64,000 bases of DNA from Pterobdella sp. o SKG-2022 (lineage: Eukaryota > Annelida > Clitellata > Hirudinida > Piscicolidae), in NCBI GenBank assembly GCA_964035795.1, contig OZ038324.1, positions 5,836,257 through 5,900,256 of the forward strand, in the 5' to 3' direction. The translations under genes were made by a program, and so were the position numbers. Each line of letters begins with the position of its first letter. Within the stretch, counting starts at the first letter, position 1. This document shows, one piece after another, positions 13,771 to 25,785 of the stretch. A model generated the notes under the pieces. The model was not told the DNA's origin, did not search any database, and worked only from the letters and a program-made list of their open reading frames with translations.

Positions 13771-15671
13771 AATACCGTATTTTATGTCATGTTTAAGTGA
13801 TAAATGTAGCCATTGTTGACAACCAATAATAAGACAGTAAGATTACAAGAATTTACATCACTATCCGATCTTATCTTCCCTCCCATTGGTTGTATGGTAT
13901 ATGATAGTGTCTCGAAACTTGTGTTTGCTCAAAAGCTCATTTTGTTGCTTTTCATTATCAATAATCACAATGCTATTGCTTTTACAAAAACTCTGTGGTA
14001 AGAATAAAGACTTTTTTTTAGAAAAATTATTCAATAAAATGATAACTATTCGCAAATTACTCTCCGTAAGACTAGTATGAGTTTAAAAATAATCTGATTC
14101 TGGCTTATGGGAAATAAGCGAAATACACCAATCAACAACTTTCAACTAATGTCATCATAAACAAATGACAGTGGTTTCAAATTAGAAGTTTTATCAAATT
14201 TTAAATTTGAAAAAATGATACTCTGCCGTGTGAAGATGTTGGGAAACATTCAGAATTTCAAAGTGAAAAGTTTCACATTTAAAACCCAAATCACGCCCAT
14301 GAGATCAATTTGGAAAAAATATAAAACATAAAAATAACTGTAAATTGAATGAAAGATATTTCTATTTAAAAATAACTAAACTAATGGAAATATGTTTCAA
14401 AACAACAGATTTTTGGTAAGAGCATACTTTTAAAACAAAAGTAAATTTTTAAAAAAATATTTTTAAATATACTTTAAAAACAGCAGTGAATCTATGAAAA
14501 AAATAAAAATTTCAAATAAATTTCCCAACAAAGTTGTTGCTATAGAATTCTTTTTATCGTGCCAAATGATGTAAAACCAGTTGTTGTCGAATTTTATTTT
14601 ATTTTTAGGTTAATACTTGTTAGTTTAGTTCAATACTAATTTTTAATATAACTTTTGTTCATGCGCAGCCGGCGTAACACAAAATTGAACGATGAAATGA
14701 GTTCAAAATTGTTTTAAGAAATCATATTTCAACAGAGCTTGGTTTAAATTGTTGGCAATAGAGCATTGTATCGGTATTAAAGCATTTAGTATTTGGAAAA
14801 TCATTTGCGTCCAACTGTCATTCTTGTTAAGAAGTAGTGGAAAGGTTTTAGCAAGCCACAACAGTAACCAACCAAACATGCAAGGCCCCCAAAAAATACT
14901 TTCATGGAATTTTTCATCAATAGTTTTCAACTAATGTTGCTTTTTTTATGTGTTATTCGTTCAATTGTTGCGGTGAAGGTTGAACTTTAATTGGTTGAAA
15001 TAGATTGCTATTTAAGAGAGAAACCTATTTAGAAATTATTGAATCATATTATACACCAACAAACATGTTTGCATTTTTGATTTATTTTTGGTTTTGAAGT
15101 TTTAAACTTTTCAAGTTCTATTGTAATTGACTTAAAAATCAACTTTAATGTTCACAATTTTCATAGCTTTTTTAAATTCCAAAATAATGTGTTCTGAATG
15201 AATAATCGATTTTTAACTCATCAAAATTGTAATGAAAAAAGTAATTCATTTATTTTAAATGTAAAATCAATTTTTCTTGAAGAAAACAATTTTATCCTTG
15301 AAAATCAATTTATCTATCAAACTTGTATTATATTCAAATCAAATCAATACTGTTTTCCGATGAAGCTTTTTCAGATATAGATTAAAGTTTTCAACATAAA
15401 GAATAACTAGCTTTTTCATTCAACCTAACTCAATATAAGCTTATCAATTTAAATTTTTTGTTAGTCTACTGTCATATTTAATCTACCATCCTATGTAGAC
15501 CGTTTTTTATATAAGTTCTCATATCAAACAGTTTCAAAAGATTTCGATAGATGTCAAAACAGCTTCAATTAGTCACATTGAAATCAAATAATTTTCACGG
15601 CGTTGGTTGTTCTCGTCTATTTTGATTTCAACTTTTACTTTTTTTATTTTATTAATTTTTCTGTAACAGGA

Positions 15672-18600
15672 ATGTCAATTGAAGCAGTTTTGTCTGAAAA
15701 GGATTCAAGGTATAAAAGAAACATTTGCAATCCCACTCCACATAGAATCAACACAAGCTTGAAATAACAAAAAATATCATGACTTTATTTTTTACTGCTT
15801 TCCAGAAAAAATCGCAATACACAGAGTGACGATAAAGGTTACAGATCCGAAAGTCTAAGTAGGTCGCAACACCAACACACGGGGTTTGAAGTCCAGGTTG
15901 ATAGAACTGCCCCATCCCATACCTCTGAGTTTGTTTAATATGAAGATTTCTATCATATATTAAGAAAACCTTTCACAATTGTTCGAAAAATTTTTTACAT
16001 CAACTGATGAGTGTTTTAAGCACATTTGTTGATCAAAAACAAATAATCTCATAACAAAACGTTAGCATATGAGTGTTTTCGTATTGGTTTCTAAAGACAA
16101 ATTTACAATGGTGTAAATAAAATTGGGCAATTTCTTCAGAATAAACAAATCTGTTTTGCTATGAAATAGGTTTGGTTTATCTGAAACGATCAAACATCAC
16201 AAGTTTTTCGAGAAGTTTGACCAGCAATGGAAATGATTATTCGAATCTGACAATGAATTCCAAATCAGAATAAATTATAGAACTATAACAAATATTCCAA
16301 AGAGAAATTAGGAAAGTCAAGTTTTTTAGACTAATAGTTCACAATATTTTAAATGGGTTATACTGGTTTTTCATAAGCAGCAATTAGATAAACAAAAAAC
16401 GCTAACTCTGAAGAAAGGTTACTTATCATGAAAATTAACTTTCATCTACTTTCAATAACAAAAGTTAATCTTCATTCTCTTTTGAAATTTTAGCAAAGAC
16501 CCTAATGAGGAAAAAGGTAGTTACCAAGAGAAAGGTTCTGATTTGAGAGACCACCAGGAACACGGGGACCAAGATAGAATTTTCAACTCTGAACTTCAAC
16601 ACGTGAGTGCTTTCTGGTAATATAGTTTTAAAAATGTTGGGGTTTTTATAATTCTTCAACAAGAAAACTCAAATAAACTATTGAGATTAATCAATTGAAT
16701 GGCATATCGAAATTGGTAATTGACTTCCATACATTCTGGCATCTGTGATTTTGTGTCATCTTCGCTGTCGTTCTGCGTCTTGTTGACGTTGCAGCGGTCA
16801 CGAGGCAGAATGAAGGACGATGAGGATGGTCATCTTGTATTTGAAGAAGGCGATTATCTGCATAAAAGATGTACTAAATGGTTTTTAATAATACGTTCAT
16901 ATGTTCTCGACAGCGTTTTTCAAGTTTTGATTTGAACTTTTCTCTGGTTGCTGTGTTGAAATATAATTTATTCAAAATTAAATTGGCAGTTTCAAACGCC
17001 AAAAATATCTAGATATTTAACTCATATTCAGGGAATAATTTGAAAATAGTTTCAACGGGAAAACATTTTGACATTTATTTTTGAGTCTTTCGCATTTATA
17101 AGTAGAAAAATAGTTTAAAAAAGATTATATGCGGTAACCAATTTTATTAAATTTTCAAAATTTTCTACTATCGTAGAAAAAACAATTCATATTTTAAATT
17201 TCGCCCACAAAACTTGTTGACATAACTTGATTCATTCTAAAAAGAAAAGGCTTAAAAGTTGTTTTAATGCCAAAATGACTATTTTTCTTTCAGTCGTCAT
17301 TTAAATATGTAGTTTTAGAGATCTACAACTCTTGAAAAACGCTGTTATATACTTTTCTGTTTTGATGATCTTTATAATTCGCTCAATACTTCAATTAATG
17401 TATTTTTTAATGAAAGAATATTTCATCGGTACTTGACATTTTTTTACGTTGAATTATGGAAAAAAGTTACATTTCATTGGTACATTTTTCCCTAAGATAA
17501 GCTGAAAAAGGTGTTAGGCAAAGGTTGTTTTGGCAAGGTGGTTCAAGCCGAAGACAATGAGTAAGTTGAAACTATATTCTAGTATATTCATGGTTATTTT
17601 AACTGTTTATATACATGGAAATACTCAGAAACAACAAACAAGTGGCTGTGAAAATCGTTCGAAACAATAAAGAAGACCACAAAAGTGCCCTTGAAGAGGT
17701 GGCTATCTTGAAGGACCTGCGACAGTCGGATGTCGCTGAAAAGTACCACCATTTTTGCGTTTTTAATTTTTTAGGAATTTGAAATATTTATGAAAATGAT
17801 GGAAATGTCTTTTTTTTGTAGGTTCTTTCTTTAATTTCGTTTGTAACTTCTTAGACCACTTTTGCGTATACAGTTCTGAAAGAACTTTGAAACGACAGTT
17901 CCAAAATCCTTCAAACTAAACAAACGTTATGAAATTTTTATATGAAAATTCAAACATTTGCTATGATTAATTTCTTCATTGTTTCATTTTTTTGCTTTGT
18001 AGTTACCGGTGTATTCTGGTTTTTTGTCACAGCTTCTTCGCCACTTGTCACACTGGCAGTTTTTGTTATGGCACCTGCTATCCACAATTTCGGCCAATTG
18101 TTGTATTATTTCAATGCAACTTGGATATAAAGTCTTTTTAACAGCAATAACATACATTGAATCTTTGCTCAAAAATTTTAGATAACTGTGAGTGTTAACA
18201 GTGGGAATGAATCGTAGATAAACACCAATCAAATCTAACTTTTTGAACTCATAAAACGTTGTAAGTTTTTTCCACCATCAAACCAGGCTCGTGTGCCTTA
18301 TAGAGGATTCCTTCCACCACCATGGTCATGTGTGTATGGTATTTAGAATGTTAGGATCGAACATAGAAAAGTACATGGTTAGTACATCAAGTCAGTGCAA
18401 TTGTCATTTCTGTCTACGCTTGTTTTCAATAATGAGCAGAATTAAAGTTAGAATTTTTCCTCAATTGAATTTGAATAAAAACCATGATAACTTTTTTTTC
18501 AGAAACTTAATCGTTACCAATCCTTCTATGTGTCGGACATTCGGACTGTCGCCTTAAAGCTTTGCAAAGCTGCTGAGTGTGAGTTGATTTTTTTTTAAAA

Positions 18601-20080
18601 ACAAGCTAAGCTTGCATTTCATGTGCAATTTTAAATAACAATTTTTTTCACTTGTAAATTTTAAATTTTGTGGGTACCTAATTCACCCAATTAAGTACCA
18701 TTAGCTTTCTTAAAAAATATTTTTTGCTTTCATTTGTTTGTATTCATGCCTAAAGAAGGTTTTTAAGTCATTTTAGTATGCATTCGTGTTTAAGCACTGT
18801 ATAAACTTCCAACAGACATACATAGCAAAGGATTGGTACATAGAGATTTGTTTCCCGAGAATGTGGTTTTTGTTGATTCCACTTATGAGAAGTTATACGC
18901 TCCTCATTATGATGTAGGGAAGCTTGTATTTTTTATTGGTTTTTTCTCAATTATTAACCTGGGAATGCTATCAGTATTTGTTCTAAGAGTTAAGATAAAG
19001 GTTCTTTGTTCATATTGAGTTTTTGTTGAGCTTGTTTAAAGGATAAATCAATAAACACGTTTTCTGTAATAAAAAATATTAACTCAAAACCGCAGAATGG
19101 TGAATACAATCGCATCCTTAACAGTGACGTGAGAATGATTGACTTTGGTTGTGCTATGTACTTAGAAGATCCTAGAAAAACATTTCCTACTACCAATATT
19201 AAAGCTCCTGAAGTTCTTCTAAGTGAGTGAAGCATTAGGTATATATACACAAGAATTTTATTAGGTTGCTGAACCAATTGATAACTTGACTTTATAACAT
19301 AGAGGTTAATTTCACTATAGTCATGGGCTTAACTGAATGTAACAATCGCAGGTTTGAGGTGGTCCTATCCTTGTGATATTTGGAGTATCGGCTGCATCCT
19401 CTTTAAAATGTACCAAGGAGAAATCCTCTTTGATGTATGATACCTCTTCACTTATTTGTGGAATGATAAATATTAATTTAAATTAAAAAATATTTGTATA
19501 AAATTCTTATGCCGTTGAAACAACTGGGTATTTCGAGAGACAGATAACGCTGAACACAGTCAAAAATCACGTGACTTGAAATAGAACGTTTTAATTTAAT
19601 CAACGCGGCTTCAGTTCATTTAATGTGGAAAAAAATTGTGAAAAAATTAACTTTGAAGCTATATAAAGCATAGTTAACGGATATCTTTATTCGTGACAGA
19701 CACATGATGTTTTGGAGCACTTGGCTATAATGGAGCGAGTAATGGGGCCTTTTCCAAGTAGAATAATGGAAGAAGTGAGACAGGGTAAAGGTTCTTGCTA
19801 CGTGGAAGAATTGAAATTAAAATGGAATAAAGAGTCGAAAGAAGGGATCTATGTCTGGAGAAGATTTAAGCCTCTTGATGTAAAAAAATATATCGAAATA
19901 GCCGATTTCGACTTTTTCTTATGAATTTTCAATAGTTAATCAATTTTTCAGAAATATATGCGCAAGGAAGATCATTTTGCTCTATTTGATTTGATAAGGC
20001 AGATGCTACAGCTAGACCCCGTCAAAAGATGCACTGCCTCAGAGGCGCTTGACCACCCTTTTCTTCATTATAACGAATGA
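15672..20080 (+). CDS. LAMMER/CLK-family kinase paralogue, probable pseudokinase
   Basis: Spliced model: 15672-15709, then 15806-15896 or 16494-16602, 16795-16870, 17497-17560, 17629-17742, 18287-18377, 18503-18578, 18816-18913, 19096-19222, 19352-19434, 19700-19879, 19952-20080. Every junction keeps frame with GT-AG introns, giving 388 or 394 residues. The glycine loop (GKGCFGKV), the VAVK lysine and the LAMMER signature ([14 protein letters not shown]) are present. The catalytic loop reads HRDLFPEN, so the conserved Lys of DLKPEN is Phe. The Mg motif is DFGCA, and the segment before APE reads TTNIKAPE and lacks the usual Arg of YRAPE. CLK kinases phosphorylate SR splicing factors in the nucleus; these losses suggest this copy is weak or inactive. 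The two alternative second exons both run from phase 2 to phase 0, so they are mutually exclusive. No stop or frameshift is seen, which argues against an ordinary pseudogene. Confidence 0.82.
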
Positions 20081-20663
20081 TATGAGCTATGACATTTAGC
20101 TTTTACATATTTGTAGATTGAATCTTTACATAATATGTTATAACTGAATTAAAGTTCATTTTTAGGTTTATATAAGTATTCAAGCCAACATTCAGTTTCC
20201 AAAGTCATGGTTTCGGTAGCGCAATATATATATGTTTTATTAGGCACTATTCCTTGTGTAGAAAAAAAAATTAAAAGAATTGATATTTAATGAATTTCAT
20301 GTAAATGAAAATAAGAACTTTGAATTCTGAACTTTATGAACTTTGATAAACTAATCAAAAACTTTTAATACTAATTTTGATGAATCATCATTTGAATATA
20401 TGATCTGGTCTTATCTGAATAAAGATGTTGCTATTCGTTTTTCTAACTATTGGATTGTATTCGAAATTGACTGTATCAAAAAATTAATAAGTATTGATAT
20501 ATTTTTTGAATAAAATAAAACAGAATGTTTAATAAATAAAAAAGTTGTTGGTAAAAAAAAATAACGTCAAAGAACAAATATTTACCGCTACATAAAATTT
20601 CGCTTGTGTATTTCCGCTTCGACATTGTGTTCGATTTTATTAAGTATTTGTGTATAATTCGAG
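20081..20663. other. Spacer between the two kinase genes
   Basis: AT-rich with no coding signal. It should contain the 3' UTR of the first kinase and the promoter of the second. Confidence 0.6.
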
Positions 20664-23157
20664 ATGATTCAGTCATTTAATGAAAGGAAAAGAAAGTCTT
20701 TTGAAGAGTATTCTTATTTAGATCATAAAAAATCGAAAATACAGAATGAATCTTGTAGCAAACATAGAAGGTTGTGTATGAAACACATATAAGCATAAAT
20801 TAAAATTAAAATTTTATTGCGTACAGGAAGAATTCAAATACTAGACGTGTTGATAAAGGTTATTGTTCGAAAGAAGTAAGTCGATGGCGGTCAAAAAGTC
20901 AACGAAGGCGTGGTGATAGGTATGAACGGGACAGTGGTCTCAACTCAAAATCTCATCATGTGAGTATTTTTTATCAATTCATTTTCAAAAGTTTTGAGAT
21001 ACGTTTTGGAAATTTAATAGACAAGCAAAATTTATTAATTGAATAAATGTCATATCACAATTGGTAATCGAATTCCAAACAAATTTCAAACTCTTCTGGA
21101 ACTTTTCCTGTGATTTTCTGTCATTTACGCGTTTCGCCGTCGTTCTGCGCCTTGTTGACGTTGCAGCGGTCACGAGACAGAGTGAAGGACGATAAGGATG
21201 GTCATCTTGTATTTGAAGAAGGCGATTTTCTGCATAAGAGATGTACTAACTGGTTTTTAATAATATATTGGATATGTTCTAGACCTCCCTTTATTCTAAT
21301 CATTTCATCTTATTCCACTCCATGAATTCTAAACTCATTTTTATACTGTTTATTGATTCATCAATTTTTTTTATAAGATAAGTTAGGGAAAGTTCTAGGC
21401 AAAGGCACATTTGGAAAAGTTGTACAGGCTGAAGATCATGACAAGTGCGTTTTGAATGACTTAGTCTCATATTTTGAATTTATTGAAACCTTTCAGTAAC
21501 AGAAAGCGAGTGGCTGTGAAGATAGTACGAAACAATAGGGACGATTACAAAGACGCCATGATTGAAGTTGACATCTTGAAAAACTTGCAACAATCTGACA
21601 AAGCCAACAAGTACCACTATTTTTTTCACTGCATTTAGATCTAGAAATTAATGTTACCACATACATGAAACAAGTCATAAGTCACAAAAATATTTGAAAA
21701 GTGTCATAAAAGTATCATTCACACCAGGTTTGTCTGCCATATGAGGGATTCATTTGACTATCATGGACATGCATGCATAGTCTTTGATCAACTAGGCTCT
21801 AGTCTCTATGAGTTTATGGTCAGTAACTATGTAATCATTTTTAAGATTTATATGATGATGATAATGGTAGTATGAAATTTATTATTTGCTTCAGAAGTGC
21901 CCATTTCTGTAAAGCAATGATCGCTGTGCTATGTGTTTTTTTTAATAGTATTTCAATAAAAATTAAAAGTAATATATTAACTTTTTATCTAGAAAAAGAA
22001 TCGATATCAGTCATTTTTCATGTGTGACATTCGCAAGGTTGCATACAAACTTTGCAAGGCTATTCAATGTGAGTTTGGAATGCTTATTAGCATATGGTTG
22101 TCCAGTACATAAGTGATAGTACTATATAACATATCTTTCTACAATCACCTGTGTTATCACTACAGTTATTCACAGCCATGGGCTGGCTCACACAGACTTG
22201 AAGCCTGAGAATGTACTTTTTGTTGATTCTGATTATGAGCAGTTGTATGCTGAGCATTATGAGGTGAGGGGATGCTTCTTAATGGTGATAATATTTTAAA
22301 TTTTTTACTTTTTTGTTTTTATATTCTCAAAAATATTCACAAAACATTTAATAATGAGGAATCACCAACACAGAAAGGCAAATACAACTGGATATGGAAC
22401 AGTGATGTGAGAATAATAGACTTTGGCTCAGCAGTTTACAAAGAGCAGCAGAGGGGCATAGTGCAGACCCGACAATACAGGGCTCCTGAAGTGATTCTTG
22501 GTGTGTTTTAAGAATTTTTATGTGATAATAATAATTAATAAGATGGTTGTATGGTGTTGAGAGTTAATAAAATAATTGCAGGTTTGAGGTGGTCATATCC
22601 ATGTGATATATGGAGCATCGGCTGCATCCTTTTTGAGATGTATCACGGTGAGATGCTTTTTCAGGTAGGGTGATGTTCACATTTTTGTAATAGTGTTGCT
22701 TATTCTTATGGTGAAATATCATTTTAATATGGTTGTATTTATTCACAGACCCATGATTCATTGGAACACTTGGCTATAATGGAGAGAATACTGGGACCTT
22801 TTCCAAGTAAGATGATGGAAGATGCGAGGGATCGTAAAGGTTCCTGTTATGTGAAGGGTTCAAAATTAAAGTGGGATAAAGAGTCTAAAGAAGGTCTCGA
22901 TGTGAGGAAAAGATTCAAACCTTTTGAAGTTAGTTCAATGTGCTTAAATATGTTTTCATGAATCTGAACTCTTATTTTTATCAAAGGTTTTTCATGTTTC
23001 TGACTGAGTATTTATTGATTTTTAGACGTATATTCGTGAAGACCGACACAGTACTCTATTTGATCTCACGAGACGAATGTTGCATTTCGATCCTGTCAAG
23101 AGATGCACTGCCTCTGAGGCACTTGATCATCCTTTCTTCCATTATAACGACTCATAA
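20664..23157 (+). CDS. LAMMER/CLK dual-specificity kinase, apparently active
   Basis: Exons: 20664-20770, 20827-20959, 21167-21242, 21378-21444, 21497-21610, 21728-21818, 21993-22068, 22166-22263, 22374-22500, 22582-22664, 22749-22928, 23026-23157. All junctions keep frame and the protein is 427 residues. The N-terminal third is basic and RS-rich. The kinase domain has GKGTFGKV, the VAVK lysine, catalytic loop HTDLKPEN as typical for CLKs, [13 protein letters not shown] and the LAMMER motif [17 protein letters not shown] enzymes phosphorylate Ser/Arg-rich splicing factors and themselves on Ser, Thr and Tyr. Exon sizes from the fifth to the eleventh exon equal those of the upstream paralogue, showing tandem duplication. 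The start was chosen because the first exon ends in the phase needed by exon 2 and encodes the usual basic CLK N-terminus. An AATAAA lies at 23205. It could be called CLK2- or CLK4-like; the exact orthologue is not decidable here. Confidence 0.92.
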
Positions 23158-23811
23158 CGTCATATATTAACATGATTTGTAAATATTTATTGCTTTTAAA
23201 TTAAAATAAAAATGAAAATTCTGCAGTTTTAGTTTTTGTTGAAAATCGAAATTGATAAAATATAGGTGATGTTTTATGGATTTTTGGGCGCTTGGAAGTC
23301 GGTCCCAGAAAAGTTGTATCAGGCATCTAAACCGATGCACAAAAACGCAGGTTGGGGGTGAATGCTCGAAAGAATCTGATGTCGGTGTAGGTGCCCATCA
23401 AGGATCGGTTCTCTCGCCGTTTTTTTCAATTGTGCTTCATATATTGTCTGAAGACGGAAGAAAAGGTGCTTTGTATGAACTGCTTTATGCAGATGACTTG
23501 GACTTGATGGCAGAGACTCATTCACAATTCATCCGTTGGAAAGCAGCTTTTGAAGGGAAAGGATTGAAGGTTAATCTTGGTAAGACAAAGGTCATGGAGA
23601 GTGGTGGTGATAGTGGGGTTGTAGTCTTGGCTAAGATTGATCCATGTGGTGTGTGTGGTAAGAGGGCTAAAATCAATTGTGTGAGATGCAAGACATGTAA
23701 GAAGTGAGTTCATGCGCGATGTGCTAGGGTAGAGTTTTTTGTAGGATGAATAAAAATATTAAATGGAGGGCTTGAATGAATGGTGCAAATAAGGAATGTT
23801 TCAAATAGTTA

Positions 23812-23862
23812 CTGAAAATTATTTGAACACTAAAGGTAATTTTATTAAGAACAAAGCTTTTC
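23812..23862 (-). repeat. Left inverted terminal arm of the Penelope element
   Basis: 51 bp starting CTGAAAATTATTTG, the reverse complement of 24977-25027 with one mismatch. It continues into a hammerhead-like block up to 23886, read on the minus strand as TTGATAATG, stem, ACGAAAAGCTTTG. Confidence 0.85.
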
Positions 23863-23918
23863 GTTAACAAAGTAACATTATCAAGTACGTTAAAATTCAA
23901 AGACACCGTTGCTTATAT

Positions 23919-24058
23919 AAAATAAAATTAAATTGAAATTAAAAATTAAATAAATTAATTAAAAAATAAATAAAATAAAATAATAATTAAAATTAAAAAT
24001 AAATAAATAATAATAATAAAATAAATAAATAAAATTAAATATAAAAAAATAAAATAAA
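23919..24058. repeat. A/T-only low-complexity stretch inside the Penelope element
   Basis: About 130 bases of mixed AAAT, AATT and AATA units with almost no G or C, lying between the element's ORF and its terminal repeat. Confidence 0.85.
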
Positions 24059-24101
24059 GCATTAAAAAGACAGTTCTAAGCAAAAAATTTATTTGGCAAA
24101 A

Positions 24102-25016
24102 TTATGTAATTCCATTTCTAAATAAAAAAAGGTTTTCAATGTCTCTATGGTCGTTGAGTGATGAATTCAACATTTTGATGAAAAAAGCTTCCAAAATTCT
24201 TCTTTTTCTCCAATCATCTGGGGCTCTGCTCAGTACTTTACATTCGAATTCATGAGAAGGATTTCTGGAAATGTGTTTGGCAGGTTCTGATGTGCCATTT
24301 GTAGCCTTGTGCTCTGCCCATCTGGTAGTAGCATTTCTCTTGGTCTAGCCTACATACGTCTCCTTGCAACTACACTCTCCTTTATAAATGACATTGTGAA
24401 CATGGGAATTCCTATCCTTAAGAGGGAAGAGGACTCTAATCTTATGTGTCACCCAAGAAAACGAGAACTTAATCTGATTGCTAGTGAAAGAATTCAATTT
24501 CTCAATGTATTTGAAAATGCAGGATTCGTTTTTCGGACAAAATAGAATCTTGAAGTAGATTTTCTTTTTGCCATCCTGAAGACCCTCTAGGACAGGGAAA
24601 TCTTCTTTCTTAGTTTCAAATTGTTTTATTATTGCAAGGATGAATTTGACTGGAAAACCTGCCCGTATGTATTTCTCTTTTATTAATTCCAGTTCATGTT
24701 TGAAATCCGATCCAATTCTAAAATCCCTAAACAAATCTTCTTTAATGATGTTTCTCTTGTATAGCTTTGGGATCGCCGATGACCAATGTGTGGGCAATTT
24801 TGTATCTTTCCGAACCATTTTGAAAGCGAATGTACCATTAATATTTCTAAGGATATGAGTGTCCAAAAACTTCGTAGGGCTCTTCTCGATTGTAAGTCTA
24901 ATGTTGTTGTAAAAGAGTTGAGGTCGTTGTACAATTCGTCTTCCCCATTCTTCTTTCTTCTGACATATGTGGTTCTGAAAAGCTTTGTACTTAATAAAAT
25001 TACCTTTAGTGTTCAA
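24102..25016 (-). pseudogene. Penelope RT C-terminus plus GIY-YIG endonuclease, one stop
   Basis: The frame reads a Penelope-type thumb region (KFLDTHILR, PTHWSSAIPKLYKRN, GFPVKFI), then the endonuclease start (NVIYKGECSC, ETYVG). One TAG follows ETYVG directly. After it the same frame stays open through RWAEHKATNGTSEPAKHI and ends near 24102, so a single nonsense change separates the two halves. In this family the protein reverse transcribes and integrates its own RNA. The RT palm with its catalytic aspartates is absent because the copy is 5' truncated. Confidence 0.82.
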
Positions 25017-25027
25017 ATAATTTTCAG
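24977..25027 (+). repeat. Right inverted terminal arm of the Penelope element
   Basis: It begins GAAAAGCTTTGTACTTAAT and ends AATAATTTTCAG, mirroring the left arm. The part upstream of GAAA is lost, so the hammerhead-like core is truncated here. About 32 further bases lie between this arm and the target-site repeat. Confidence 0.8.
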
Positions 25028-25702
25028 TATTTACTTTGGCTAAAGAAAAATATTATGTTTTTCAAATAGTTGATTAAGTGATTTGAAGAGGGTAAATAAT
25101 TATTGTTATCTAGGGGGCAATGTGAATGGTGGAGAAGAAAGTGAGCTAGCTGTTACACGAAGGATAGGGCTAAGATGGAAGGCATTCAACAGTATGTCTT
25201 TTATGTTATGTGGTAAAAAACACATGGAATATCAAAGAACAAATTTATAAAAGCCTGTAATGACATATGGCTTGGAGACTTGAGTGATAAGGTCGGTTTA
25301 AGAAAATATTTTGAAAAGAGCAGAAAAACTGATGCTTCGAATGATGTGTGTTGTGCAGCTAGCTGATGGTGCGAGTACAACGGAGTTGGTGGTTAGATTA
25401 GGGTTAGATGATAATATTATTGAAGTGGTGAGACAAGGAAGTTTGAGATGGCTGGGTCATGTGGTTAGAAAAGGGGGTGATGATAGTGTTAAGCAAGCGT
25501 GGAGGTTCGAGGTAGAAGGCAGTAGAGGAAAGGGAAAGCCAAGGTTAGAATGGAAAAATATGATGGAAAACCTTTGTCGTAGGTTTGGCTTAGATCTTGA
25601 AGATGCCTATGACAGGTTGAAATGGAGAGAGACGGTTAGATCGTGAAAAAGTCAGTGATCTCTTGGAAAAGGGAAAGATGCTGACTATAATAAAATGATA
25701 CT

Positions 25703-25785
25703 GATTATCACTTGATAATGTAAGCTAGTCTTACAAAAAGCTTCGTGACTCTCAAAAAAAATACATAGTGTTTGTTGACCTTACA
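25703..25785 (+). repeat. Hammerhead-like element, first of a direct pair
   Basis: GATTATCACTTGATAATG is followed by a stem GTAAG/CTTAC closing a five-base loop (CTAGT), then AAAAAGCTTCGTGA and a tail TGTTTGTTGACCTTACA. The same block order returns 436 bp downstream. It begins right after the decayed LINE. Confidence 0.65.

Larger units (their letters stand above)
2390..15671. other. Gene-poor AT-rich region
   Basis: About 13 kb without any recognised exon, RNA gene or complete mobile element. Short open frames here are rich in Phe, Lys, Asn and Ile, as expected by chance in AT-rich DNA. It contains a pyrimidine tract, a GAT-rich tract and one hammerhead-like relic, listed separately. It may hold untranslated exons or regulatory DNA of the kinase genes, but nothing in the sequence shows this. 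Confidence 0.5.
23811..25059 (-). mobile_element. 5'-truncated Penelope-like element with inverted ends
   Basis: About 1.25 kb bounded by a 12 bp direct repeat (TTTCAAATAGTT at 23799-23810 and 25060-25071) that looks like a target-site duplication. It encodes on the minus strand the thumb of a Penelope reverse transcriptase followed by a GIY-YIG endonuclease. The ends carry a 51 bp inverted repeat with one mismatch. An A/T-only stretch lies 3' of the ORF. Terminal repeats and inverted partial copies are typical of this class. Confidence 0.85.
23276..25646 (+). pseudogene. Broken LINE reverse transcriptase, split by a Penelope insertion
   Basis: The left part (23276-23707) encodes the palm of a non-LTR reverse transcriptase: HQGSVLSP, LYADDLDLMAE and KGLKVNLGKTKVM, then a Cys-rich segment (CGVCGK, CVRCKTC). 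The right part resumes near 25080 with VNNYCYLGGNVNGG and continues to KWRETVRS at 25646, the C-terminal region of the same protein type. In between sits a Penelope-like element flanked by a 12 bp repeat. Stops at 23707 and 23749 and further stops near 25248 and 25281 show it is dead. Clade not assigned. The N-terminal half, including any endonuclease, is missing. Confidence 0.8.

Noticed and set aside
15998..16030. Exact CTGATGA near 16008, tested as a hammerhead core
   Set aside because: The stem (GTG/CAC) is followed by ATTT rather than GAAA, and none of the other family blocks are present.
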